DNA of 16,448 nucleotides from an uncultured Oscillibacter sp. (GTDB lineage: Bacteria > Bacillota > Clostridia > Oscillospirales > Oscillospiraceae), in NCBI GenBank assembly GCA_900770295.1, contig CAAGJQ010000004.1, forward strand, positions 1 to 16,448, read 5' to 3'. Position 1 is the stretch's first letter. The number at the start of each line of letters is the position of its first letter. This document shows positions 1 through 7,275 of the stretch, piece by piece. Below the pieces are notes generated by a model, which was not told the DNA's origin, did no database searches, and was given only the letters and a program-made list of their open reading frames with translations. The translations under genes and the position numbers were made by a program.

Positions 1-157
1 CCGTCCGTTTTTCCTTTTTGACCCCGGATGAAAAAGTAACAAAAATAACAGAAATGTTGTTGATAAATCATAGTTTGCCGATTAATTTTTGGAAAATCAG
101 TAAAAAAGATGCCAAAAAAGTTTATACATCATTCACGATTTCTGGGATTTTCTGTAT

Positions 158-163
158 TATAAT
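158..163 (+). promoter_or_regulatory. Candidate -10 box upstream of the PBP1A gene
   Basis: A consensus TATAAT lies 65 bases before the penicillin-binding protein start, inside an AT-rich 228-base stretch that contrasts with the GC-rich gene. No good -35 hexamer sits 16-18 bases upstream; the nearest partial match, TTCACG at 132-137, leaves a 20-base spacer. The call rests on the -10 match and position only. The rest of 1-228 shows no convincing gene. Confidence 0.3.
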
Positions 164-228
164 CAAACCGCGTCAATGGAAGTACGCATCCGAATTAAAT
201 GAAACAGATGATACATAAGGAGTTGTGA

Positions 229-2577
229 ATGGAGAACAAGGAACATCTGGATACCCTCCCGGTGGAGAAAAAGCGGACCTGGCCCCGCCGCCTGCTGCTG
301 GGCGCGCTGGTGTGTCTGGCGGCGCTGGCCGCTGCCTGCATCGCCTTTGTGGGATACACCGTCGCCACGGCGCCGGCGCTGGACACCGGGGATGTGTCCC
401 CGGACGGCTACCGGACCACGGTGCTGGACGACGGCGGCGAGGAGATGGTGACGCTGGTGGGGGAGGCCTCCAACCGGGTCTACGTGACCCTGGACCAGAT
501 TCCGGAGGATTTACAGAACGCCTTCATCGCCATCGAGGACGAGCGGTTCTGGCAGCACCCCGGCATCGACCCCAAAGGCATCGCCCGGGCCGCCTGGCGG
601 AACCTGACCTCCGGCGGACTGTCGGAGGGCGCCAGCACCATCACCCAGCAGCTCATCAAGAACAACGTGTTCGCCGCCGGCACGGCGGAGCGCACGGCGC
701 TGGACAAGATCCAGCGGAAAATCCAGGAGCAGTATCTGGCCCTGCGGCTGGAGCGGCAGACCTCCAAGGAGTGGATTCTGGAGAACTACCTGAACACCAT
801 CAACCTGGGCGGCGGCACCTGGGGCGTTCAGACGGCGGCCATGCGGTACTTCGGCAAGGAGGTGTCGGAGCTGACGCTGTCGGAGTGCGCCGTGCTGGCG
901 GGCATCACGAAGAGCCCCAACTACTACAACCCCCTGAAAAACCCGGAGGCCAGCCGGGAGCGGCAGGAGCTGGTCCTTGCCAAGATGCTGGAGCTGGGCA
1001 TGGTCTCCCGGGAGGCGTATGACGATGCCCTGGCGGACGACGTCTACGGGCGGCTCACCGAGACCAGCACCCCCGGCGTCACCACGGACATCCTGTCCTA
1101 TTTCGAGGACGCTCTGGTCTACGAGGTGCTGGACGATCTGGTGGACCGGCTGGGCTACACGGAGGAGGACGCCTGGCGGCTGCTCTACCGGGGCGGCCTG
1201 ACCATTTACGCCACCCAGGACAGCGAGCTGCAAGCCATCTGCGAGGAGGAGATCAACCGGGACAGCTGGTACAGCTCTGACGCCCAGGCCTCCGTGGTGG
1301 TGATGGACCCCGCCACCGGGCAGGTGAAGGCCATCGTGGGCGGCCGGGGAGAGAAGGACGGCAGTCTGACCTTCAACCGGGCCATCTCCAGCGTGCGGCA
1401 GCCCGGCTCCGTCATCAAGATCGTGGGCGAGTACGCGGCGGCGCTGGACACCGGCGCCATCACCCTGGGCACCGTCATCGACGACGCCCCCGCCACATAC
1501 ACGGACGGCACCGCCATCCGCAACGCCAGCGGCAAGTTCGGCGGCATGACCACCATCCGCAGCGGCATCGCCAACTCCACCAACGTGCTGGCCCTGAAAT
1601 GCTTCCAGCAGACGGGCATGGACACGGTGTGGAGCTATCTCCAAACGTTCGGCCTGACCCACCTGACCGGGGAGGACAGGGTGGAGGCCCTGGCCCTGGG
1701 CGGCACCCACGGCGGCGTCACGAATCTGGAGATGACCGCCGCGTACAGCGCCATCGCAAACGGCGGCACCTACACCGAGCCCACCTTCTACACGAAGGTC
1801 CTGGACCGGGAGGGGAACGTCCTGCTGGAAAACACACCGGAGCGGCACACCGCCGTCCGGTCCACCACGGCGGCCCTGCTGACCAGCGCCATGGAGGACG
1901 TGCTGACCTCCGGCACGGGCACCCGGGCCTGGTTCAGCGGCATGGACCTGGCGGGGAAGAGCGGCACCACCACGGACCTGCGGGACCTGTGGTTCGTGGG
2001 CTATTCCCCCTACTACGCCTGCGGCGTCTGGGGCGGATACGACGACTTCTCCGCCCAGAGCAGCAGCGCCTATGTGAAGAACATCTGGAAGGCCGTCATG
2101 CAGCGGGCCCACCAGGGCCTGAGCCGCCGGGACTTCACCGGCACGGAGGAACTGACCCCGTGCACCATCTGCACCAAGTGCGGCGCCCTGGCGGTGGAGG
2201 ACCTCTGCGACAGCACGGTCCAGGGGGACATGACATACCGGGAGTACTTTGTCCCCGGCACAGAGCCAACGGAGGCGTGCACCTGCCACGTGGCGGTGGA
2301 GGTCTGTCAGGACTCCGGCCAGATCGCCGGGACCTACTGCCCGGAATCCAGCGTGGAGCGGAGCGTGTACCTGCGATCCGGCACAGCCGGCACCGCCGAC
2401 GCCGAGGCCGTGGTGCCCGAGGGGCTGGGGGAGGAGACCTGTCAGGTCCATCAGCACTGGTGGAGCTGGCTGTTCCCGGAGGACGGTCAGGACCCCCAGA
2501 CCCCGGAGGAACCCACGCCGGAGGAACGGCCCAACGGAAACCGTCCCGGCTGGGGCGGCTGGTTCAACTGGTGGTAA
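229..2577 (+). CDS. Class A penicillin-binding protein (PBP1A-like, transglycosylase/transpeptidase)
   Basis: A bifunctional peptidoglycan synthase that polymerises glycan strands from lipid II and crosslinks stem peptides on the outer face of the membrane. The 782-aa product has a short basic cytoplasmic tail and one membrane anchor at about residues 19-44. The GT51 domain follows, with the EDERFWQH motif (catalytic Glu103) and the GASTITQQ motif at 134-141. The transpeptidase domain has the nucleophile Ser394 in SVIK (394-397), the SxN motif STN (450-452) and KSGT (577-580). All key residues are intact. A Cys-rich segment (about 645-710) and a Pro/Glu- then Trp-rich tail end the protein. 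The ATG is preceded by AAGGAG at 217-222 with a 6-base spacer. It stands 82 bases before the next gene, which has its own candidate promoter. It could be annotated pbpA/ponA/mrcA; I leave the symbol blank. Confidence 0.95.
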   Translation: MENKEHLDTLPVEKKRTWPRRLLLGALVCLAALAAACIAFVGYTVATAPALDTGDVSPDGYRTTVLDDGGEEMVTLVGEASNRVYVTLDQIPEDLQNAFIAIEDERFWQHPGIDPKGIARAAWRNLTSGGLSEGASTITQQLIKNNVFAAGTAERTALDKIQRKIQEQYLALRLERQTSKEWILENYLNTINLGGGTWGVQTAAMRYFGKEVSELTLSECAVLAGITKSPNYYNPLKNPEASRERQELVLAKMLELGMVSREAYDDALADDVYGRLTETSTPGVTTDILSYFEDALVYEVLDDLVDRLGYTEEDAWRLLYRGGLTIYATQDSELQAICEEEINRDSWYSSDAQASVVVMDPATGQVKAIVGGRGEKDGSLTFNRAISSVRQPGSVIKIVGEYAAALDTGAITLGTVIDDAPATYTDGTAIRNASGKFGGMTTIRSGIANSTNVLALKCFQQTGMDTVWSYLQTFGLTHLTGEDRVEALALGGTHGGVTNLEMTAAYSAIANGGTYTEPTFYTKVLDREGNVLLENTPERHTAVRSTTAALLTSAMEDVLTSGTGTRAWFSGMDLAGKSGTTTDLRDLWFVGYSPYYACGVWGGYDDFSAQSSSAYVKNIWKAVMQRAHQGLSRRDFTGTEELTPCTICTKCGALAVEDLCDSTVQGDMTYREYFVPGTEPTEACTCHVAVEVCQDSGQIAGTYCPESSVERSVYLRSGTAGTADAEAVVPEGLGEETCQVHQHWWSWLFPEDGQDPQTPEEPTPEERPNGNRPGWGGWFNWW

Positions 2578-2595
2578 GCGCCTGGAAGGAAGGGC

Positions 2596-2624
2596 TTTCC
2601 ATCCGGCGGCGGATGTGCTATCAT
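2596..2624 (+). promoter_or_regulatory. Candidate promoter for the metallophosphoesterase-AlkD gene run
   Basis: In the 82-base gap after the PBP gene, TTTCCA (2596-2601; 4/6 to the -35 consensus) and TATCAT (2619-2624; 5/6 to -10) are separated by exactly 17 bases. A TG one base upstream of the -10 makes it an extended -10. A short inverted repeat (CATCCG/CGGATG) lies in the spacer. The start codon follows 35 bases downstream. The sequence match is reasonable, but it is untested and GC-rich DNA gives chance matches. Confidence 0.45.
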
Positions 2625-2659
2625 GGCAGAGACAGTCGAACACAACAGGAGGGGACTCT

Positions 2660-3115
2660 ATGGCCATCAAGATCGGCGTGCTCTCCGACACCCACGGGCT
2701 GCTCCGCCCGGCGGTTCTGGAGGTGCTGCGGTCCTGTGACTGCATCCTCCACGGCGGGGACGTCAACAAACCGGAGATTCTGGACACGCTCCGCTCCATC
2801 GCACCGCTGTACGTGGTGCGGGGCAACAACGACAGGGAGTGGGCGGAGGACCTGCCCCAAAGCCTCACCGTCACCTTGGGCGGCGTCCCGTTTTTCATGG
2901 TCCACAACAAAAAGGACGTCCCGGCGGACCTGGGAGACGCCCGGGTGGTGGTGTTCGGCCACTCCCACAAGTATCTGGAACAGCAGCGGGACGGGCGGCT
3001 GTGGCTGAACCCCGGCAGCTGCGGCAGGCGGCGCTTCGATCAGGAGATCACCATGGCGGTGGTCACGGTGGACGGCGGAGCGCTTCGGGTGGAAAAGCTG
3101 TTTTTTCAGCCGTAG
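2660..3115 (+). CDS. YfcE/MJ0936-type metallophosphoesterase
   Basis: A small two-metal phosphodiesterase of 151 aa. All the family metal-ligand motifs are present: SDTHG (Asp10, His12), GGD (Asp34), GNND (Asn57), His82 in MVHN, and GHSH (His101, His103). The length matches the YfcE/MJ0936 group, whose members hydrolyse phosphodiester model substrates and whose physiological substrate is usually unknown. The start is fixed by AGGAGGGG at 2647-2654, five bases before the ATG; a longer in-frame reading exists upstream but overlaps the PBP gene by over 300 bases. It opens a run of six closely spaced genes, with yaaA following after 15 bases. The family assignment is firm, but the specific substrate cannot be read from the sequence. 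Confidence 0.9.
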   Translation: MAIKIGVLSDTHGLLRPAVLEVLRSCDCILHGGDVNKPEILDTLRSIAPLYVVRGNNDREWAEDLPQSLTVTLGGVPFFMVHNKKDVPADLGDARVVVFGHSHKYLEQQRDGRLWLNPGSCGRRRFDQEITMAVVTVDGGALRVEKLFFQP

Positions 3116-3130
3116 GAAAGGACGGACCTC

Positions 3131-3880
3131 ATGCGGATCATCATCTCTCCCGCCAAGAAAATGAACGTGGACACGGACAGCCTCCCCTGCCGGGGGCTGC
3201 CCGCGTTCCTGCCCCGGACGGAGCTGCTGTACGAGCGGCTGCGGGGGATGTCCTATCAGGAGCTGAAATCCCTCTGGAAGTGCAACGACCAGATCGCGAA
3301 GCTGAACTTCGAGCGCCTGCAGGCCATGGACCTGCGCCGGAACCTGACCCCGGCCATTCTGGCCTACGAGGGCATTCAGTACCGGTACATGTCCCCCAGC
3401 GTCTTTACAGACGGGGAGCTCGCCTACGTGGAGGAGCACCTGCGCATCCTCTCCGGCTTTTACGGCGTCCTGCGGCCCTTTGACGGCGTGACGCCCTACC
3501 GGCTGGAGATGCAGGCCAAGCTCCCGGTGGACGGCGCGCCAGACCTCTACCGGTTCTGGGGGGATTCCATCGCCAAAAGCCTTTTTGCCGGGACGGACTG
3601 CATCGTGAATCTGGCCTCCAAGGAGTACAGCCAGTGCGTGTCCCGCTATGTGCCGGACCGCGTCCGGTTCCTGACCTGCGTGTTCGGGGAGCGGAAGGGG
3701 GACAAGCTCATTGAGAAGGGGACCATGTGCAAGATGGCCCGGGGCGAGATGGTGCGCTTCATGGCGGAGCGCCGGATCGAGGACCCGGCGGAGCTGACGG
3801 CCTTTGACCGCCTGGGCTACCGCTACGCGCCGGAGGAATCCGGCGAGACTACTTATACATTCATCAAGGAGGAGACGTAA
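3131..3880 (+). CDS. yaaA: YaaA family peroxide stress protein
   Basis: 249 aa. It carries the family's N-terminal signature ISPAKKM (residues 5-11), has the usual YaaA length (about 250), and has conserved later blocks such as the ILSGFYGVLRP segment (about 114-124) and the NLASKEY segment (about 162-168). In Escherichia coli, YaaA belongs to the OxyR regulon and protects against peroxide by limiting free intracellular iron; a structural study also reported DNA binding. The same role here is inferred. The ATG lies 12 bases after an AGGAAAGGA-type ribosome site. The gene ends one base before a peroxiredoxin gene, which fits a shared peroxide-defence function and translational coupling. Confidence 0.92.
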   Translation: MRIIISPAKKMNVDTDSLPCRGLPAFLPRTELLYERLRGMSYQELKSLWKCNDQIAKLNFERLQAMDLRRNLTPAILAYEGIQYRYMSPSVFTDGELAYVEEHLRILSGFYGVLRPFDGVTPYRLEMQAKLPVDGAPDLYRFWGDSIAKSLFAGTDCIVNLASKEYSQCVSRYVPDRVRFLTCVFGERKGDKLIEKGTMCKMARGEMVRFMAERRIEDPAELTAFDRLGYRYAPEESGETTYTFIKEET

Positions 3881-3881
3881 C

Positions 3882-4343
3882 ATGCTGGAAGTGGGCGCGA
3901 AGGCACCGGAGTTCACCCTGCCGGACAAGGACGGAAACCCCGTCAGCCTCAGCGATTTTCTGGGCAGAAAAGTGGTGCTCTATTTTTATCCCAAGGACAA
4001 CACCCCGGGCTGCACGAAGCAGGCCTGCGCCTTCGCGGCGGCCTATGAGGGATTCAGGGCGAAGAACGTGGCGGTCATCGGCGTCAGTAAGGACTCCGTG
4101 GCCTCCCATCAGAAGTTCGCGGCCAGGTACGATCTGCCCTTCATTCTGCTGTCAGACCCGGAGCTACAGGCCATCCAGGCCTACGGCGTCTGGCAGGAGA
4201 AAAAGCTCTACGGCAAGGTCAGCATGGGCGTGGTGCGCTCCACCTATCTCATCGACGAGCAGGGCGTCATTGCGCGGGTCATGCCCAAGGTGAAGCCGGA
4301 CACCAACGCGGCGGAGATCCTGGCCGCTCTGGAACAGGGCTGA
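3882..4343 (+). CDS. bcp: Thioredoxin-dependent thiol peroxidase, Bcp/PrxQ-type peroxiredoxin
   Basis: A cytoplasmic enzyme that reduces hydrogen peroxide and organic hydroperoxides, normally recycled by thioredoxin. The 153-aa product has the peroxiredoxin active site PxxxTxxC, with Pro37, Thr41 and peroxidatic Cys44. A second cysteine, Cys49, gives the C-x4-C spacing of the atypical 2-Cys E. coli Bcp. The N-terminal block (GAKAPEFTLPDKDG) is also typical. AAGGAGG at 3866-3873 lies about 9 bases before the ATG; a longer in-frame reading from 3804 overlaps yaaA and is unlikely. It sits one base after yaaA and four bases before the next gene, so co-transcription is very likely. Confidence 0.95.
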   Translation: MLEVGAKAPEFTLPDKDGNPVSLSDFLGRKVVLYFYPKDNTPGCTKQACAFAAAYEGFRAKNVAVIGVSKDSVASHQKFAARYDLPFILLSDPELQAIQAYGVWQEKKLYGKVSMGVVRSTYLIDEQGVIARVMPKVKPDTNAAEILAALEQG

Positions 4344-4347
4344 CGCC

Positions 4348-4869
4348 ATGCAGCTGGGTCTGACCTGGCCGCTCCAGCGGCTGCTGCGCCAGCCGGTGCC
4401 CTACGGGGAGCCTGTTTCCCGGGCGTGGTGCTGGGACCTGCACTGCATCACCCTCCACGGCCGGAGCAGCCTGCTGCTGGTCCACTGCGCCAGCCGGTAC
4501 GCCTGCGTCCGGTTCGACATGACCCCGGCGGACTGGGCGGACCTGCCCGCCGCCGCCATGGAGGAGATTCGCCTGGGCCTGCTGGACGCGGGCCTTGCGC
4601 CGGAGCGGGTGGAGGCGTATTGCTCCGCCGCGGGAGCGCCCATCCTGACCCGCACCCACGGCCGCCGGGAGGTGGCCTTTCTGAACCGGGACTGGGACGA
4701 TATTCTGGCCGCCGATCTTCTGGTGGACCGGTCCGAACAGCGCCAGCCCCTGCTGAACAGCGCCGTCAACAGCCGTCCCTGCCGCTGCGCGGGCTTTGCC
4801 GGAACCGGCACCCCCCAGGCGTTTCTGGAGCGGTGTTTTTCCGAACATCAGGATGGTATGATACGATGA
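4348..4869 (+). CDS. DUF6933-like protein of unknown function
   Basis: 173 aa. The general layout resembles DUF6933 proteins as I recall them: a Trp/Asp-rich first strand near residues 26-32, a strand of the form 'xxLLLVHxASRYxxVRF' (about 41-56), a helical section ending in an 'L..GL.PERVEAY' block (about 79-92), then 'TRTHGRREVAFLNRDWDDI' near 101-119. I know of no assigned biochemical function. There is no signal peptide or membrane segment. The start is four bases after bcp with no clear Shine-Dalgarno, which suggests translational coupling. Its stop overlaps the next start as ATGA. Its position between a peroxiredoxin and a hydrolase-Nudix fusion hints at a damage-related role, but that is only context. 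The family call is from memory and needs a profile search. Confidence 0.6.
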   Translation: MQLGLTWPLQRLLRQPVPYGEPVSRAWCWDLHCITLHGRSSLLLVHCASRYACVRFDMTPADWADLPAAAMEEIRLGLLDAGLAPERVEAYCSAAGAPILTRTHGRREVAFLNRDWDDILAADLLVDRSEQRQPLLNSAVNSRPCRCAGFAGTGTPQAFLERCFSEHQDGMIR

Positions 4870-5978
4870 GAGAGACGACATTTGCAATCGAACACATCCC
4901 CGCCCTGCTGCTGGGGGAGGAGTCGGACAGGGTGTACCTGTTCGTCCACGGCAAGTGCAGCAGCAAGGAGGGCTCCCGGCGCTTCGCGGAGACCGCCTGC
5001 GCCCGGGGCTGGCAGGTGCTCTCCATAGACCTGCCGGAGCACGGAGACCGCCGGGGGGAGCGGGACGCCTTCGACCCCTGGCACGCGGTGCCGGAGCTGC
5101 GGACCGTCATGGCCTGCGCCCGGCGGCGCTGGCGGCGTGTGGCCCTGCGGGCCACCAGCATGGGCGCTTGGTTCAGTATGCTGGCCTTCGGGGACCGGCC
5201 GCCGGAGCAGGCCCTGTTTGTCTCGCCGGTCCTGGACATGGTGCGGCTGATCGGGCGCATGATGGGCTGGGCCGGCGTCACGGAGACGGAGCTGCGGGAG
5301 CGGGGACGCGTGGAGACGAAGTTCGGGGAGACCCTGTCCTGGGACTACCTCCAATACGTCAGAGCACACCCCATTGAGACCTGGACCTGTCCCACGTCCA
5401 TCCTGTACGCCGGGCAGGACCATCTGACGCCCCGCCGGGACGTGGACGAGTTCGTGGAGCGGTTCGGCTGTGAGCTGGATGTCACGGAGGACGGCGAGCA
5501 CTGGTTCCACACGCCGGAGCAGCTGGCGGTGCTGGACCGCTGGACGGAGGCCCATGTCCCGCCGGAGAAGCCCGTGACGGAGGTGGTGGCCGCCCTGATT
5601 TGGGAGGGGGACCGCTTTCTGGCCTGCCAGCGTCCGGCGAATAAGGCCCGGGGGCTCCTCTGGGAGTTCGTGGGCGGCAAGGTGGAGCCCGGCGAGACGC
5701 GGGAGCAGGCCCTCATCCGGGAGTGCCGGGAGGAGCTGGGCGTGACGCTGTCGGTGGGGGAGGCCTTTACGGATGTTGTCCACGACTACCCGGACCTGAC
5801 CGTCCACCTGACGCTGTTCCACGCCGCCATCGCCCAGGGCGTCCCCCAAAAGCTGGAGCACAACGACCTCCGCTGGCTCACGGTGGGAGAGGCGGGCCAG
5901 TATCCCTTCTGCCCGGCGGACCAGGTGTTTCTGGACCGCCTGCGGCAGCGGTACGGCCCTGGATGGGAAACGAGGTGA
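4866..5978 (+). CDS. Alpha/beta hydrolase fused to a Nudix (MutT-like) hydrolase
   Basis: One 370-aa open reading frame with two enzymes. Residues 1 to about 232 form an alpha/beta hydrolase: an early HGK strand-turn (34-36), a nucleophile elbow ATSMG with Ser98 (Ala replaces the usual first Gly), an acid in GQD (Asp185) and a base in GEHW (His212). Residues about 236-370 form a Nudix domain. Its box fits Gx5Ex7REUxEExGU, with Gly271, Glu277, Arg285-Glu286 and Glu289-Glu290, and WEFVGGK before it resembles MutT, which hydrolyses oxidised dGTP. The oxidised-nucleotide substrate is inferred. The domains follow without a stop or a low-complexity linker. The ATG overlaps the stop of the upstream gene (ATGA). 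AlkD follows after 25 bases. The substrate of the hydrolase half is unknown. Confidence 0.88.
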   Translation: MRETTFAIEHIPALLLGEESDRVYLFVHGKCSSKEGSRRFAETACARGWQVLSIDLPEHGDRRGERDAFDPWHAVPELRTVMACARRRWRRVALRATSMGAWFSMLAFGDRPPEQALFVSPVLDMVRLIGRMMGWAGVTETELRERGRVETKFGETLSWDYLQYVRAHPIETWTCPTSILYAGQDHLTPRRDVDEFVERFGCELDVTEDGEHWFHTPEQLAVLDRWTEAHVPPEKPVTEVVAALIWEGDRFLACQRPANKARGLLWEFVGGKVEPGETREQALIRECREELGVTLSVGEAFTDVVHDYPDLTVHLTLFHAAIAQGVPQKLEHNDLRWLTVGEAGQYPFCPADQVFLDRLRQRYGPGWETR

Positions 5979-6003
5979 CCGACCGCTGCAACGGGGTGCT
6001 GAT

Positions 6004-6708
6004 ATGAAAAATCATCCGTCTTTACTGGATAGCCTTTTCACTTTACAGGACTTGTCATATAAGGAGTTTCAGTGCGGGCTGATGCCCACGGTGGACCCGG
6101 ATACCGTCATCGGCGTCCGGATGCCGGCGCTGCGAAAGCTGGCGAAAGATTTCGCTGAAACCCCGGAGGCGGCGGAGTTCCTGCAAGCCCTGCCCCACCG
6201 GTATTACGAGGAGAACAACCTCCACGGCCTCCTGATCTCCGCCATGCGGGACTATGGCGAGGCTGTTGCGGCCCTGGACGCCTTTCTCCCGTGCGTGGAC
6301 AACTGGGCCACCTGCGACCTGATCCGCCCGAAGGTGTTTCAAAAGCACCTGCCGGAGCTGTTGGAAAAAATCGAGGTCTGGCTCGCCTCGGACCGCACCT
6401 ACACCGTCCGGTTCGGCCTGGAGATGCTGATGACCTTCTACCTGGACAATGCCTTCCGCCCGGAATACCTGGAGATGGCGGCGGGCGTCCGGAGCGGGGA
6501 GTACTACGTGAACATGATGATCGCCTGGTATTTCGCCACGGCTCTGGCCAAGCAGTACGACGCGGCGCTTCCGTACCTCCGGGAGCGCCGTCTGGACCCC
6601 TGGACCCACAACAAGGCCATCCAGAAGGCCATCGAGAGCTGCCGTGTCACGGACGAACAAAAGGCGTATCTGCGGACTTTGAAAGTGCCGGTTCCCAGGA
6701 GCCGGTAG
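6004..6708 (+). CDS. AlkD-like DNA alkylation repair protein (DNA glycosylase)
   Basis: 234 aa of helical HEAT-like repeats typical of the AlkD family, which excise N3- and N7-alkylpurines without base flipping. Key residues of Bacillus cereus AlkD appear conserved: Trp101 and Asp105 in the NWATCD segment have the W-x3-D spacing of Trp109/Asp113, and Trp175 in MIAWYF is a plausible match to Trp187. The length is close to the usual 230-240. The ribosome site before the ATG is weak (GGGGTG about 6 bases upstream). It is the last gene of the six-gene run and ends 38 bases before a strong terminator. It extends the damage-repair theme of its neighbours. Some family members lack glycosylase activity, so function is inferred from the conserved residues. 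Confidence 0.9.
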   Translation: MKNHPSLLDSLFTLQDLSYKEFQCGLMPTVDPDTVIGVRMPALRKLAKDFAETPEAAEFLQALPHRYYEENNLHGLLISAMRDYGEAVAALDAFLPCVDNWATCDLIRPKVFQKHLPELLEKIEVWLASDRTYTVRFGLEMLMTFYLDNAFRPEYLEMAAGVRSGEYYVNMMIAWYFATALAKQYDAALPYLRERRLDPWTHNKAIQKAIESCRVTDEQKAYLRTLKVPVPRSR

Positions 6709-6746
6709 GGAAGGCAGGCCCGTCCCGGCCGGAAAACTGAACAGCG

Positions 6747-6793
6747 GAGGCCCCGGACATCACTTGTGGATATCCGGGGCCTCGTTATCTTTT
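6747..6793 (+). terminator. Rho-independent terminator after the alkD-like gene
   Basis: A perfect 11-bp inverted repeat, GAGGCCCCGGA (6747-6757) and TCCGGGGCCTC (6773-6783), with a 15-base loop. It is followed by GTTATCTTTT. The stem is very GC-rich and the position, just after the last gene of the operon, is right. The T-tract is interrupted, so efficiency is uncertain. It also lies just past the 3' end of the minus-strand catalase fragment and could act on that strand, although the A-tract on its left is poor. Confidence 0.75.
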
Positions 6794-6810
6794 GGGAAAC
6801 ACAGATGGGA

Positions 6811-7014
6811 TTATTTGTCAAAGGACGGGTTGACCAGATAGACATTTTTCTCGTTCATCCGGTCTTTTGCCAGCCGCAGTCCCTCGCCGAAGCGCTGGAA
6901 GTGGACGACTTCCCGGGCCCGCAAGAACTTGATGACATCATTGACATCCGGATCATCGCTCAGACGAAGGATGTTATCGTATGTCGCGCGGGCCTTCTGC
7001 TCTGCTGCGACCGT
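6811..7014 (-). pseudogene. C-terminal fragment of a CotJC-like (spore coat) manganese catalase
   Basis: Read on the minus strand, 7014 to 6811 encodes about 67 residues ending at a TAA (6811-6813). Blocks such as AAEQKARATYDNIL, DDPDVNDVIKFLRAREVVHFQRFGEGLRL and the closing VNPSFDK match the C-terminal part of CotJC-type Mn catalases. The EVVHFQRF helix carries the conserved metal-site Glu and His. Upstream of residue Thr1 (beyond 7014) the frame stays open to about 7056 but the sequence no longer resembles the family. The first two-thirds or so of the gene, with the other metal ligands, are missing. It cannot be functional. The clean break at about 7015 suggests disruption by the mobile-element remnants next to it. 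It also supports a spore-forming clostridial ancestry. Confidence 0.75.
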
Positions 7015-7275
7015 GTAAGGACATCGTATTGTCGAATTTTGTCGGATGAAAAGCCTTTATATCCCTTACTTTTCGTGTTATAATAACATATAAATTAGAG
7101 CTTTTTCAATACTGAACAGAACCTCGCCTATATGCTGATGATGAAGAAAACGGCACCTTTTCCACGGACCATTATGCGCCTGCAGACTACACTGAGGAGA
7201 CAGAACCGGACTCCTTACTCAAGGCAATCATTGACTGCGCCGCAAAAAAGGAAGTACTGAACTTTACAAAAACTG
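7015..7275. other. Non-genic stretch with an unassigned coding-like remnant
   Basis: No intact gene is visible. The left part (7015-7110) is AT-richer and holds no recognisable motif. From about 7106 the plus strand has an open frame with no start codon of its own and a strongly acidic, protein-like composition: segments read YADDEENGTFSTDHYAP, TEETEPDSLLKAIIDCAA and KKEVLNFTK. It then runs into the terminator hairpin and the antisense of the recombinase fragment without its own stop. It may be the tail of a gene lost from a mobile element. I do not recognise the family. Confidence 0.35.

Noticed and set aside
18..218. 66-codon plus-strand open frame before the PBP gene
   Set aside because: It is AT-rich with no ribosome site and contains the candidate -10 box. 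It probably is upstream non-coding DNA.
511..2970. Minus-strand 819-codon open frame opposite the PBP gene
   Set aside because: It is a shadow of the GC-rich PBP coding strand. It has low-complexity Gly/Val/His composition and no family motifs, while the plus strand has all PBP motifs.
2621..3928. Minus-strand 435-codon open frame opposite the metallophosphoesterase and yaaA
   Set aside because: Shadow frame spanning two real genes and their gap. It has biased composition and no motif.
4848..5861. Minus-strand 337-codon open frame opposite the hydrolase-Nudix gene
   Set aside because: Shadow frame; the plus strand carries the catalytic motifs.
6766..7083. 105-codon plus-strand open frame in the scar region
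   Set aside because: It is antisense to the CotJC-like fragment, whose minus-strand reading has clear family similarity.
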